A DNA stretch of 64,000 nucleotides from Stenotrophomonas bentonitica (GCF_013185915.1 NZ_JAAZUH010000003.1:310001-374000), one strand, 5' to 3'. Positions 30,627 through 42,368 are shown, counted from the stretch's first letter. Notes: generated by a model from the letters alone, not told the origin. Numbers and translations are program-made.

Positions 30627-31880
30627 GTGAGTGAAGGAACATCTTTAAACTTTGTGGACGTGTTTGCAGGCTGCGGCGGCCTGTCTCTCGGACTTCTGAA
30701 CTCTGGCTGGAAAGGCCGGTTCGCGGTCGAGAAAAATCCGGATGCATTTGCGACTCTGGATGCCAATCTCATCTCGCATCCTCGCTCATCGAACAAATTT
30801 CATTGGCCCGACTGGCTCCCAAAACAGGCCTCCGATATCTCAGGAGTTTTAAACAACTACTCCTCTGAGCTTACGGAACTGAGGGGCACTATCGATCTTC
30901 TGGCGGGCGGCCCCCCTTGCCAGGGGTTCTCGCTGGCCGGCCGGCGAAGCAACTTGGACCCAAGGAACAAGCTAACCGAAGAGTACATCCGGCTAGTCAA
31001 AGTGATGCTGCCTCGCATGCTGTTGATCGAAAACGTGCGCGGATTCAATCTTGCGTTCAAGAAGAGCTCGAAAGATGATCAGGGGGTCGCTTACTCGGAG
31101 AAGGTTGCGAGTGAGCTGGAGTCATGCGGCTACCGGGTGTTTTCGTCAATGGTAGATCTAAGTCGTTTCGGTGTCCCACAGCGACGACGCAGATTCATTC
31201 TCATCGCGATCCGGAAGGGAGACGTTGCGCTGACAAAACTGGGATCGCTCACACCATTCGAGTATCTCGAGAAGCGCCGGACAAGGTTCTTGTCCGATAA
31301 GGGACTCCCGACGAACAGAACCGTCTCAGCTCAGGAGGCCATAGGCGATCTGGAAGTCAAGGGCACCACACTCATCGACTGCAATGACTCCGCAATGGGA
31401 GGCTTCAAGCAGATCAAGTACTCTCCCACCTACTCCAGCGAGTACATACGGCTGATGCGTGGGCGGCGGACCACTGCGCCCGATAGCTTGAGACTCCCTC
31501 GCCACTCCGAAGTGACAAAGGTCAACTTTGAGCTTGTCATGACGACGTGCGAGAAAGGAAAAGCAATCAGCGGCACGGACCGAGATCGCCTCGGAATAAA
31601 GAAACAAGCGCTAACCCCCCTATCCGCTAGTTTGCCGTCCGCGACTGTCACAACGCTGCCAGATGACATCATTCACTATTCCGAAGCACGAATCCTGACT
31701 GCGCGTGAAAATGCGCGCCTCCAGTCGTTTCCAGACAATTTCAAGTTTCTGGGCAAGTACACGACCGGCGGAAAGAATCGCAGGAACGAGTGCCCTCGTT
31801 ACACGCAAATTGGCAATGCCGTACCACCGCTGTTTGCAGAGGCAGTAGGAAGGATGCTTAAGGAGCTTGCAAAATCATGA
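30627..31880 (+). CDS. DNA (cytosine-5)-methyltransferase
   Basis: 417 residues from a GTG at 30627 with GGGGGA upstream. All main m5C motifs are visible: I (VDVFAGCGGLSLGL), IV with the nucleophile C98 (GGPPCQGFS), VI (LIENVRGF), VIII (QRRRRFILIAIR), IX-X (RLQSFPDNF, TQIGNAVPPLFAEAVG). The target-recognition region (~230-330) gives no clue to the site. It is the first gene of an operon in which both following genes overlap their predecessor by four bases. It probably marks self DNA for the GHKL/receiver system or for the upstream HNH enzyme. Base composition is lower in GC than the core genes. Confidence 0.9.
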   Translation: MSEGTSLNFVDVFAGCGGLSLGLLNSGWKGRFAVEKNPDAFATLDANLISHPRSSNKFHWPDWLPKQASDISGVLNNYSSELTELRGTIDLLAGGPPCQGFSLAGRRSNLDPRNKLTEEYIRLVKVMLPRMLLIENVRGFNLAFKKSSKDDQGVAYSEKVASELESCGYRVFSSMVDLSRFGVPQRRRRFILIAIRKGDVALTKLGSLTPFEYLEKRRTRFLSDKGLPTNRTVSAQEAIGDLEVKGTTLIDCNDSAMGGFKQIKYSPTYSSEYIRLMRGRRTTAPDSLRLPRHSEVTKVNFELVMTTCEKGKAISGTDRDRLGIKKQALTPLSASLPSATVTTLPDDIIHYSEARILTARENARLQSFPDNFKFLGKYTTGGKNRRNECPRYTQIGNAVPPLFAEAVGRMLKELAKS

Positions 31881-34240
31881 AAAGTCAATCCTACAGCTTC
31901 CGAACTAACACACTCCTGAAGAATCTCGTCGGAAAGGATCTAATAAACGACGACAATATTGCCATCGTTGAGCTTGTCAAGAATTCCTACGACGCGCGCT
32001 CACCCAGCGTGCGCGTTGAGTTCACAAACTTGGGCCAAGATGGCGTCACCACCGCCCAAACAAGGATTCTGATATCGGATCTGGGCACCGGAATGACGAT
32101 CGGTGACCTTTCCGATAAGTGGCTGAACATCGCATACTCTGAGAAGAAAGGCTCGCAGCAGGGGCGAGGGCAGTTCTTCGCCGGAAATAAAGGCGTTGGA
32201 AGGTTCTCGTGCGACCGCCTTGGCTCCGGTCTTGACTTGGTCACCCGATCAAAGGCTGAGCCGATCATCCATTTGCCTATTGACTGGAAAGACTTTGAAG
32301 TCGAAGGAGACAAGGACCGCATCATTCAAAGCATCCCCTTGTATCCAAAGGAAATCAGCGAATCTAGAGCCGCCGATATTTGCGGAGGATCGACCTTCCC
32401 TGCTTCGGGAACAACGCTGGTCATCTCCAACCTTCGCAGCGAGTGGAATCACGACAAACTAATCGACCTAAAGCGGTCGCTTGAAAAGTTCCTTAACCCC
32501 AATCAGCTATTCGAGCGAGACAAATTCGCAATCGAATTGGTGGTTAAGGACCTAGCGAAGGGTGATGCTGGGAAGTCATACCACGATCGCGTGAACGGAA
32601 TCATCCAGAATCAGGTCTTTGAGAAGCTCAAGTTCAACTCCACTTACATTACCTGCCACGTGTCGTCAGCAGATTCATCAGTGACGACCGAGCTTTATCA
32701 CGAGGGAGAGTCGGTATTCCGACTGCGGGAAAGCTCGTCTACTTACCCTGGCATTGTGGATGCGCACGTCGTCATCTACTACCTTAATCCGTATAAGAAG
32801 GCCTACTTTACGCGACAGACCGGCATTAGATCCATTGAATTTGGCTCAATTTTCCTTTTCCTAAACGGCTTTCGTGTCGCTCCTTACGGTGATCGCGGGG
32901 ACGACTGGCTCGGTTTAGACGTACGTAAGTCTCAGGGCACTAGTCGATACCTATCTAGTCGCGACATCGTCGGAAGAATTGAACTTACCGACGTGGAGGA
33001 CGTATTCCAACCGGTATCCAGCCGAGAAGGCCTTAAGAACACCGCTGAGTTCAAGCGATTGAGGGAAGGCCTGTTCCTTGACGTACTGAGGAAGCTTGAA
33101 CGATTCGTCGTTGACGGTCTTGACTGGGACAGCGTGCCCACCACTGTGCGCGAGGAGCTGAGGACAGCCGAGGGCTTGGACTGGAAGAACACGTCCGAGT
33201 CTTATCTTGAGTCCTGGGAACGGAAGCAACAACGCATTGCGCTATCAATCCTTGGGCTCATTGGCTCGCATCCTTCTCGCACTCAGAATTTTTGGTTCAA
33301 TCCGAAGCTGCTAGAGGCGGTTTTCGAAACGAGAACAGAGGACGTGCGCCGCCTACTAGATGAGATCGATGGAGCTGACCCTAGCAAACTCGACGGAAGC
33401 TTAAGGTCAGATCTGTCGAAGATTCGCCGGTTGATCCAGGCGAAGGACGATGCCGCCATATCAGCGAAGCAGGAGTCCGCAACGCTTCGCGTGGAAGTGG
33501 CGAAGAAACAACAGGAAGTCGAGCAGCTCAGCAAATCGACCGAGACCTACAGGGCGCAAACGCTCTTTCTTCAGTCCATTGCACCGACTGAGGTCAAGGA
33601 CCTTCTTACCTTTCACCATCAGATCAGCCAAGACTCGGTGATTCTCGGCAATTACTTGACAAAGGCTCTGCGGTCTCTTCGGGAGATCGAAGGGGGCGAG
33701 AAGGTGACCAAGTTTCTAGAGAAAGCTCTGATGGCCAACAAGCGGATGGCCACGGTCGCACAATTTGCAAGCAAAGCGAATTTCAGGGCGGGGATGAAGA
33801 AGGAGATGACGGACATTCCCGCATTTGTCGAGCAGTACCTTCTAAATGTTGCAAAGGACTTTGCTGCATCGAATCTTACGCTCACCGTCAGCAATAGTGT
33901 GACCGAGCCGTTCGATATAAAAGCGAGTCGCATTGAACTCTCAATCCTAATTGACAACTTGATCTCCAATTCCGGCAAAGCAATGGCGAAGAACTTAGAG
34001 GTTCGCATCGACAAGATTGGCGACAACAGACTTGTCATTGCATTTGGGGATGATGGAAACGGGCTATCGGAAGATATACCGGACATAGACTCGATGTTTG
34101 AGATCGGCGTGACGACCACTTCTGGCTCAGGCCTGGGCTTGTACCATGCCAAGCAACTCGCCGAGACCATGGATGGAACTTTGAGTGCGCGCGCATTGGC
34201 GCCTCGAGGTATGGAGATGACCTTGGAGCTGGTGAAATGA
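31877..34240 (+). CDS. Dual-ATPase protein: MORC/HSP90-like GHKL-S5 module plus histidine-kinase module
   Basis: 787 residues, no membrane segment. N-terminal GHKL fold: ELVKNSYDA (E32, N36, D39), ISDLGTGM (D68, G70, G72), and GNKGVGRFSCDRLG (103-116). It is followed by an S5-like segment with SIFLFLNGFRVAPYG and DDWLGLDVRKSQG. A coiled coil covers about 510-560, then a DHp-like pair of helices with a candidate phospho-His in LLTFHHQISQDS. The C-terminal kinase ATPase has an N box (IDNLISNSGKA, ~692-702), G1 (DDGNGL, ~725) and G2 (SGSGLGL, ~750). MORC-like GHKL proteins are known from restriction-modification loci. The coupled receiver-like gene is its likely partner. Confidence 0.85.
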   Translation: MKSQSYSFRTNTLLKNLVGKDLINDDNIAIVELVKNSYDARSPSVRVEFTNLGQDGVTTAQTRILISDLGTGMTIGDLSDKWLNIAYSEKKGSQQGRGQFFAGNKGVGRFSCDRLGSGLDLVTRSKAEPIIHLPIDWKDFEVEGDKDRIIQSIPLYPKEISESRAADICGGSTFPASGTTLVISNLRSEWNHDKLIDLKRSLEKFLNPNQLFERDKFAIELVVKDLAKGDAGKSYHDRVNGIIQNQVFEKLKFNSTYITCHVSSADSSVTTELYHEGESVFRLRESSSTYPGIVDAHVVIYYLNPYKKAYFTRQTGIRSIEFGSIFLFLNGFRVAPYGDRGDDWLGLDVRKSQGTSRYLSSRDIVGRIELTDVEDVFQPVSSREGLKNTAEFKRLREGLFLDVLRKLERFVVDGLDWDSVPTTVREELRTAEGLDWKNTSESYLESWERKQQRIALSILGLIGSHPSRTQNFWFNPKLLEAVFETRTEDVRRLLDEIDGADPSKLDGSLRSDLSKIRRLIQAKDDAAISAKQESATLRVEVAKKQQEVEQLSKSTETYRAQTLFLQSIAPTEVKDLLTFHHQISQDSVILGNYLTKALRSLREIEGGEKVTKFLEKALMANKRMATVAQFASKANFRAGMKKEMTDIPAFVEQYLLNVAKDFAASNLTLTVSNSVTEPFDIKASRIELSILIDNLISNSGKAMAKNLEVRIDKIGDNRLVIAFGDDGNGLSEDIPDIDSMFEIGVTTTSGSGLGLYHAKQLAETMDGTLSARALAPRGMEMTLELVK

Positions 34241-35184
34241 AGCTTACCTATAAGATTCTGTGGTTCGATGACAATGCTGAGTTTTTTGACTCGCTCGACA
34301 TTGAGCAGTTGGAGCGGAGAGTATCTGAGTGGGGTTTCATGCCTGAGTGCAAGCTCGTCACGACCAGCGACGACTTCAACTCGCAAGCCCCGTACTCGGA
34401 CTTTGACCTTCTCGTGGTTGATTATAACCTTGAGGGGATAGGAGAGGGCCAAGATTTCATTCGAAGTGTACGCGACCAGAAGGTGTTTACCGAGGTCATT
34501 TTCTATTCCTCCAACAGTGTGGAGGAACTATGGAATGAAGTTCGAGAGAAGAAGCTGGAGGGGATATTTGTCGCTAACCGCGGGAACGTCATTGAGCGCA
34601 TCCTTAGCGTCGGCCAGCAATCGTTACGAAAGGTTCTAGACGTCGACAACATGCGCGGCATAGTCATGGCAGAAGTCGGAGATCTTGACCTGGCAATTGC
34701 CCGAGTTCTTCGTTCGGCCGCCCCTCATATCGGCGAGGAGCAGCGGTCCGAATGGTTCGATACCTTTTACAGAAGATCTTGCGAGCATCAGCATGGCCAT
34801 ACTGAGAGGCTTGAGGCTTTCCGAGGAGCGCCTAGTATCGAAGGGCTCCTTGACCTCTGCGACAGCAATAAGCTATGGCAGAACTTTAATCGCGCCAAGA
34901 AGCTGATCGGAGCGCTCGGGGTCGTATCGCTGGGCAACTACGAGCAAGAGATACTTGGACCTCGAAATCATCTGGCTCATGGCGTCGCGACAAAGATGGA
35001 CAATGGAGAGATTGTCTTCTCGCATCGCGGAAAGAACTACAGCTTCAATGAGACTGTCGGCATTGCGCTCCGGCAACAGATCATCGTGTACAAAGGAGCC
35101 TTCAGCACAATTGAGACAGCGCTCTCTTCTCTGGCTACGCCGGCCTCTACCGAAACGCAGGCTGATGAAGCAACACCTACATAG
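34237..35184 (+). CDS. Receiver-like protein with HEPN-type C-terminal domain, putative RNase effector
   Basis: 315 residues. The N-terminal ~125 residues resemble a response-regulator receiver: acid pair D11-D12 in ILWFDDN, phospho-acceptor candidate D62 in LLVVDYNLEG, and the Ser of VIFYSSN. The conserved Lys of strand 5 is missing (GIFVANRG), so signalling may differ from standard. The C-terminal ~170 residues are helical and contain GPRNHLAHGVA, that is R243-x4-H248 with Asn after the Arg, the pattern of HEPN RNases. No DNA-binding domain is present. It is coupled to the kinase-like gene by a four-base overlap. I infer a toxic RNase output, which no sequence feature alone proves. Confidence 0.7.
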   Translation: MKLTYKILWFDDNAEFFDSLDIEQLERRVSEWGFMPECKLVTTSDDFNSQAPYSDFDLLVVDYNLEGIGEGQDFIRSVRDQKVFTEVIFYSSNSVEELWNEVREKKLEGIFVANRGNVIERILSVGQQSLRKVLDVDNMRGIVMAEVGDLDLAIARVLRSAAPHIGEEQRSEWFDTFYRRSCEHQHGHTERLEAFRGAPSIEGLLDLCDSNKLWQNFNRAKKLIGALGVVSLGNYEQEILGPRNHLAHGVATKMDNGEIVFSHRGKNYSFNETVGIALRQQIIVYKGAFSTIETALSSLATPASTETQADEATPT

Positions 35185-35189
35185 TCGCT

Positions 35190-35637
35190 GGCTGCCTGGA
35201 AGGTTACTGGTTGCAACACAACAGCTGTGGCGCGACCACTCCGGGTCCAGTAGCCGTTGAATCTTGCACTCGCTACAGAACCGTCGCCCAATCCGCACGG
35301 AGAACTTGTAGAGGAATATCGCGAGGGCAGCCGAACCAATGAGCGCAAGTACTAACCGAAATCCGTACGGCACTGTATCGACTGATTGATGAACTGGGCA
35401 AGCCGCAGCGGCGAAAAAGTCTGTAGGCAACCATGGCTTTACTGCCGATACGACAAGGAAGGCCAACGCACCCAAAAGAATGCCCTACCCCGCCGAGATG
35501 AAGAGCAACTTCTCAGCCCCCCCCTCCCCGGCTGGCGGAGTACCGAACGAGACGCAAGATTAGACTGAAGATTAAACCGCTGATCGCCAGCACCAGGACC
35601 GAGATAGCCGAGCTTCCTGCTCCCCATTGCAGCGCCC
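35190..35637 (-). pseudogene. Decayed membrane-protein gene with an internal stop
   Basis: One minus-strand frame reads hydrophobic helix (SVLVLAISGLIFSLILRLV), then ISAG-stop (TAG near 35481), then continues with GILLGALAFLVVSAV and VLALIGSAALAIFLYKFSV. There is no good start codon and the end runs into the antisense of the receiver-HEPN gene. It looks like the remnant of a 3- to 4-helix membrane protein cut by insertion of the operon. Chance hydrophobicity cannot be excluded. Confidence 0.35.
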
Positions 35638-35826
35638 TTACTTCAACCGTTGTCTCAGCTTTTCAATGACGCGCCTGCCTTCCACTTCGCTGATCACGAC
35701 GCGGTCGGGATTGACCCTCAATGTACCGTTGAAGCTTTGAACAGTTTGGCGCGACTGCAGCTCTCGCATCACCTCTCCGGCGAAGTCACGCAGATCGCTT
35801 TTGATCCTTCGCGTACCCGCAGACAT
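35638..35826 (-). CDS. Small protein of unknown function
   Basis: 62 residues with AAGGAG well placed before the ATG at 35826. It is basic, with a helical N-terminal half (RRIKSDLRDFAGEVMRELQS), a beta-type middle (GTLRVNPDRVVISEV) and a helical end (RRVIEKLRQRLK). No family is recognised. It is followed by the decayed membrane-protein frame, and the two may once have been one operon. The ribosome-binding site is the main support. Confidence 0.45.
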   Translation of the reverse strand: MSAGTRRIKSDLRDFAGEVMRELQSRQTVQSFNGTLRVNPDRVVISEVEGRRVIEKLRQRLK

Positions 35827-35923
35827 ACATGCTCCTTCACTAGGTGGGTCATCACGCAGGGGGCAGTGTACGTTCCTGAGTTCTCGCCACTTGAGACGCC
35901 TATCGCAGGATAGGCAAATTCAA

Positions 35924-36115
35924 TTAAACCCCAACCGGATTAGCCTTCTCAGGGAGCCTTGAACTGCTTGGTAGACCGGGCAACATCCCTACCGCCCATC
36001 TTCCCATCCTTCGCCAACGGCGCAGGCGCGGCAGGCGCGATATTGCACCGGGCGACCTCGAAGAGGCGACGCAGGTTCGCGCGCGCGTCCTTATGGCCAA
36101 GTTCGTACGTGCCCC
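35924..36115 (-). pseudogene. Degenerate copy of the aceE 3' end
   Basis: About 190 bases match the last ~60 codons of the intact aceE at 38880-39070 in the same orientation, by eye at roughly 80 percent identity. Shared blocks include the stop-proximal GGATTAGCCTTCTCAGG, then CGGGCAACATCC, CATCTTCCC, CCTTCGCCA and GCGACGCAGGTTCGC. It still ends in E-K-A-N-P-V-G-V-stop. A one-base loss after the CTCAGG block and further changes put most of it out of frame. Similarity stops near 36115. It is best read as the displaced end of an older aceE after insertion of the segment to its right. Confidence 0.85.
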
Positions 36116-36318
36116 CCTAACCATGACCGGTACGGCGTAGGCATGCCTCCGTACGCAGGCAGTTAGTCGGCGGCAGCGTTCGCAGCGCCCTGGGGCGTCC
36201 CCGCCAACTGTGTAGCGCAGCCTCTGGAATGGGGCCAAGCGCCACAGAAGGCGGTATTGCCTGAAGCGTCTTCCCCCAACGAAGGGAGCATGATGCAGGC
36301 CGTCGCCATAGGCTGGCA

Positions 36319-38787
36319 CTACACCCTATCTGAATCACGCTTCTTCGATGCTGCCTTACGTGGAACAGCCTCGCCTACCTTCCTTTCACTGATGGTTTGC
36401 AGACGGCGCTTCAACAGTTCGACTTCACCCGAAACGCGTCGATCACTGTCCTTGGACCGCAAGTACGTGTCCAGACGAAGTAGTTCCTTAGTGGCAAGCG
36501 GGAGCTGAGGCGGTCGTGCCTTCAGATAGCCCCAACACCTCTGAACCGAGCATCTGTGCCAGCTTACGCCTAGGTCCTCGGCCTTCGCTAGGGAAGCATC
36601 GCACGCGCGAACATCCCCCTGACGCGCCTCAATCAACCCCCTCATAAACCAAGCCTCCCCCTGATCAGGAAGAAGTTCGACCGCGATCTTGGCTTGATGC
36701 AATGCTGCATCAATGTCTTGCCTTGCTGAAAATAGGAAGTAAGCGAATCGCTCACGAAGATGGCCGTTCAAGCTATCTGAGGCCACTGCTTGCTCAAAAA
36801 GCCTTTGGCTCTCGACCATGTCCCCCTCGCGACGCGCCATCTCTGCCGCCTTAGCCAGTGGAGTCCGGAACGCTTCGTCACCAGTGCCTAGCTTGTACCG
36901 AGACGCAGTCTTAACGAGAGAGGATATTTTTGCGGATACCTTAACAACCTCGGCATCGGTTGGACTCGCGCCACCATCTGGGAGCGAAACCTGCTTGCCC
37001 TTCGAATAATCGATAAAATTCTTGGTGAATGCGATTTGCACGTCACCTGACACAGTGACGACAGAGGCAATCCCTCTAGACTCCTCCAAAACCTGCTCCA
37101 TGCAGGAAACGGTGACGCCAGCTTCCTCACAGCAAACCCTAAGGGAGTAGGATTGGTGCACGTCTGCGACCCTGGCCATTAGAAGCAGTACGCGTCGCTC
37201 CTTAAGCTCTATTCGCGCCCATACATCGGCAAACAAGAAATCCCCGAGATCCTTATTGAGCATTTTGGCAACACGCTCCGTTGCGCGCTCGATCTTCCTT
37301 GTTGCCGGGTCGCAGAGCGCGCTAACAAATGCTTCAAGAACAATTGGCCGCCGTTCAATCTTTTCAATTTCGCGCTGAAGGTCTTCAATCTTCGCATTGA
37401 CTGCCAATTTGCAGTTCAACTTGCGCGAGCGCTCGCGAACGAATTCAACTGCCTCAGGCATTTCGAGCACTGGCACCTCGATCGGCGTCGCCTCCAAATG
37501 TTCCTTTCTTCTTGACGTCAGGAGAACCCGTCCGATTTTTCGCGCGACTTCCTTGAGCTCCCGCCCGACGGCTCTACTCTCGCCATCGTCAGACATCAGC
37601 GTTTCCGTGTTATCAATCACCAGCCATACGTCCTGCCTCTTGACCCCAAGCGCCGTCATTCGACCCTGAAGATTGGAAACTGCCGCGACGAAGTCCAACC
37701 TATAGAACTCAGCCGCAGGGTAGCAGCCGAAGATCAGAACATTGATGTTTGCGAGGAGCTCTATCAGATGGGGTTGACCAGACTTTATTGGCTCCAGACC
37801 ATTGAGGCCCCACTGCGTTCTCTTCGCAGTGTAGAAGATAACGATCTTTGGCTTCCAGAGGACTTCCACCTCCTGATCTAGGATTCGATGCACAAATTCA
37901 ATTGCGAGAGTCGTCTTCCCAAAGCCACCGTCACCGTAGACGAGGCAGGCCCGAGCTCCCTCGTCTTCATACCACTCAAGCAGCTCGTCAATCTGTGAAA
38001 GTCGGCCAGTAAATGAGTCGGTCTTCCTGTCGGGCATTGAGACTCTTGCGCCCCAGTCATTCTGCCATTCCAAAAGCGAGGGAAGCCCCTTTTCACCCAG
38101 CGCCTCAAATGGGTTGGGCGCATCATAGTTAAATTCGGCACGCAGCTCAGGTCCATCTGATATTTGGCAATTGACGCGAACTCGGTCAGACGCGATACGT
38201 TGAATTCGCCTAATCAGCGCAGGAATGCCATCCCTGGCCTTTAGAAACTTTAGCTCGATGACGTCCGCATCAGCTCCAAACTTGGGATAGCCACCTGACT
38301 CATCGGCTCGAGGGAGGACTGATTGGAGAGAGTCCACGAGAAATTTGAACGCATCGGCTTCCTGTGCAGGCATGTAGCCACCCAACAGTCCATGCCCCTC
38401 ACCGCCATCGTTTCGCAGTTGCACGAGAGCGCGAAGCAGTCCAAGTAAGTTCTTGGGATGGTTGCCACAAAGTTCCGCTGCGGGCCTATCGAGAACGCTT
38501 TTCAACAAAAGGCGCGAAACGCCAGACCAGCCAGTCTGCTCAGCCGCGATTAGTAGCGCGTCCAACGCATCCACCAAGCTTCCATCTGCCGGCTTCCAGA
38601 GCGAATCCAAGACCTGCTTAGGAGGAGTTAGCGACGGATCCGGCGCCTTATTCCCTACCCACTCCAGCAAGCCAAAAACTGCCTGCTGGAGCAGAAGTCG
38701 GACCCCGACAATTACCCGAACCCTGGCTTCAACCTGATTACTACAGGCGGCAACTTCCTTGACGCAATTCTCGAAGTACTTCTGCAT
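36319..38787 (-). CDS. STAND NTPase with HEPN-like N terminus and TPR-like C terminus, putative antiphage sensor
   Basis: 822 residues. The N-terminal helical domain (~1-200) contains LVQLRNDGGEGHGLLGGY, an R125-x6-H132 motif as in HEPN/Abi-C domains. The STAND NTPase shows Walker A VYGDGGFGKTT (285-293), Walker B VWLVIDNTE (about 387-395) and sensor Arg in VLLTSRR (~421-427). The C-terminal part carries TPR-like repeats (LFEQAVASDSLNGHLRERFA; AALHQAKIAVELLPDQGEAW) and a basic tail. Effector-STAND-repeat order is that of Avs-type defence proteins, which bind a phage protein through the repeats. It is a lone gene between the aceE remnant and intact aceE. The defence role is inferred. Confidence 0.75.
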   Translation of the reverse strand: MQKYFENCVKEVAACSNQVEARVRVIVGVRLLLQQAVFGLLEWVGNKAPDPSLTPPKQVLDSLWKPADGSLVDALDALLIAAEQTGWSGVSRLLLKSVLDRPAAELCGNHPKNLLGLLRALVQLRNDGGEGHGLLGGYMPAQEADAFKFLVDSLQSVLPRADESGGYPKFGADADVIELKFLKARDGIPALIRRIQRIASDRVRVNCQISDGPELRAEFNYDAPNPFEALGEKGLPSLLEWQNDWGARVSMPDRKTDSFTGRLSQIDELLEWYEDEGARACLVYGDGGFGKTTLAIEFVHRILDQEVEVLWKPKIVIFYTAKRTQWGLNGLEPIKSGQPHLIELLANINVLIFGCYPAAEFYRLDFVAAVSNLQGRMTALGVKRQDVWLVIDNTETLMSDDGESRAVGRELKEVARKIGRVLLTSRRKEHLEATPIEVPVLEMPEAVEFVRERSRKLNCKLAVNAKIEDLQREIEKIERRPIVLEAFVSALCDPATRKIERATERVAKMLNKDLGDFLFADVWARIELKERRVLLLMARVADVHQSYSLRVCCEEAGVTVSCMEQVLEESRGIASVVTVSGDVQIAFTKNFIDYSKGKQVSLPDGGASPTDAEVVKVSAKISSLVKTASRYKLGTGDEAFRTPLAKAAEMARREGDMVESQRLFEQAVASDSLNGHLRERFAYFLFSARQDIDAALHQAKIAVELLPDQGEAWFMRGLIEARQGDVRACDASLAKAEDLGVSWHRCSVQRCWGYLKARPPQLPLATKELLRLDTYLRSKDSDRRVSGEVELLKRRLQTISERKVGEAVPRKAASKKRDSDRV

Positions 38788-38828
38788 GTCCCCCCCCGGG
38801 ATTGTTCGGCTTCTCCAGCCATCATCGC

Positions 38829-38858
38829 AAAAAAGGCAGCCACTAGGCTGCCTTTTCT
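38829..38858 (-). terminator. aceE terminator
   Basis: On the minus strand GGCAGCC-TAGT-GGCTGCC is followed by TTTTTT, about 20 bases after the aceE stop. It also has a short T-run on the plus strand. It separates aceE from the STAND gene. Confidence 0.85.
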
Positions 38859-38879
38859 GCGATTCGTAATCAATGAGGA

Positions 38880-41567
<2,688 letters not shown>

Positions 41568-41848
41568 TAGCGCTCCCATTACCGCACGCACGCGCGCGAC
41601 TGTTTTAGATTTCTAGCCGCAAAGTGTAGCGCACCAATGGGTTTGCTTACTTCGCTACGGGTGCGTATGGAAGTGCTGGCGTTGTGTCTTCGGGACAAGA
41701 TGCGACAGTGGGACGCAGGGTTTCGTGGGGTTTTTGAGGGTGCATGGGCTGTTGTTGCATGGGACAGGTGGGACAGCAGGGCGTGGAGCGTTCCATGTGG
41801 GGGACGGAGCGTCACGGTGGTGGGGGCCGTTTGCGGGGTGGGCGTTTT
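41568..41848. other. Gene-free stretch between aceE and the PadR-type gene
   Basis: The ~280 bases should carry the aceE promoter (leftward). The motif TGGGAC(A/G) recurs several times between 41709 and 41780. Nothing else is recognisable. Confidence 0.5.
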
Positions 41849-41885
41849 CGATATATCGTTAGCGGACTTGATTCGATATATCGAA
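41849..41885. promoter_or_regulatory. Twin CGATATATCG operators of the PadR-type regulator
   Basis: A perfect palindrome CGATATATCG at 41849-41858 and an extended one TTCGATATATCGAA at 41872-41885, 23-24 bases apart centre to centre. The second abuts the ATG with no ribosome-binding site between, so the mRNA may be leaderless. They look like autoregulatory sites. Confidence 0.75.
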
Positions 41886-42368
41886 ATGACTGCTTCGCGC
41901 CCCGCCACCTCCCGCCCGCTCAGCCGCGGCGACCTGCGCCTGCTGGTGCTTTCGCTGCTGGCGGCGCAGCCGCGCCATGGCTATGAGCTGATCAAGGGCA
42001 TCGGCGAGATGTTCGTGCAGGTGTACACGCCCAGTGCGGGCTCGATCTACCCGGTGCTGGCGCAGTTCGAGGCGGCCGGCTGGGTGAGCGTGCTGGAGGA
42101 GGCCGGGCGCAAGCGCTACCAGCTCACCGCGTTGGGCCAGGATGAACTGGCGGCGCAGCGCGAGGAGGTTGAGGCGGCGCTGCACCGGGTGCGGCACAGC
42201 GCGCGCTCGATCGCCAAGGCCAACCTGCCGCCGGTGGTGCGCGATGCGATGCGCGAGCTGAAACAGGCGCTGGGCGTGCACCAGGCGCGGTGGCAGGACG
42301 AGAACGCGGCTGTGGTGGCCCAGGCATTGAGTGAGGCCGCTGCGCGGATTCGCGCGCAGGGCCGTTGA
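41886..42368 (+). CDS. PadR-family transcriptional regulator
   Basis: 160 residues. The PadR winged helix covers about 14-90 (LVLSLLAAQPRHGYELIKGI, TPSAGSIYPVLAQFEAAGWV, RKRYQLTALGQ), and a C-terminal dimerisation helix follows. Together with the ferric-siderophore reductase downstream the pair resembles E. coli YqjI-YqjH, in which the PadR protein represses both genes and responds to iron/nickel. The His/Cys-rich N-terminal nickel tail of YqjI is absent here, so the sensing may differ. Its own twin operator lies directly upstream. Confidence 0.85.
   Translation: MTASRPATSRPLSRGDLRLLVLSLLAAQPRHGYELIKGIGEMFVQVYTPSAGSIYPVLAQFEAAGWVSVLEEAGRKRYQLTALGQDELAAQREEVEAALHRVRHSARSIAKANLPPVVRDAMRELKQALGVHQARWQDENAAVVAQALSEAAARIRAQGR

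Noticed and set aside
30442..30747. A 101-codon minus-strand frame in front of the methyltransferase
   Set aside because: It overlaps the methyltransferase start, has no ribosome-binding site and no recognisable domain.
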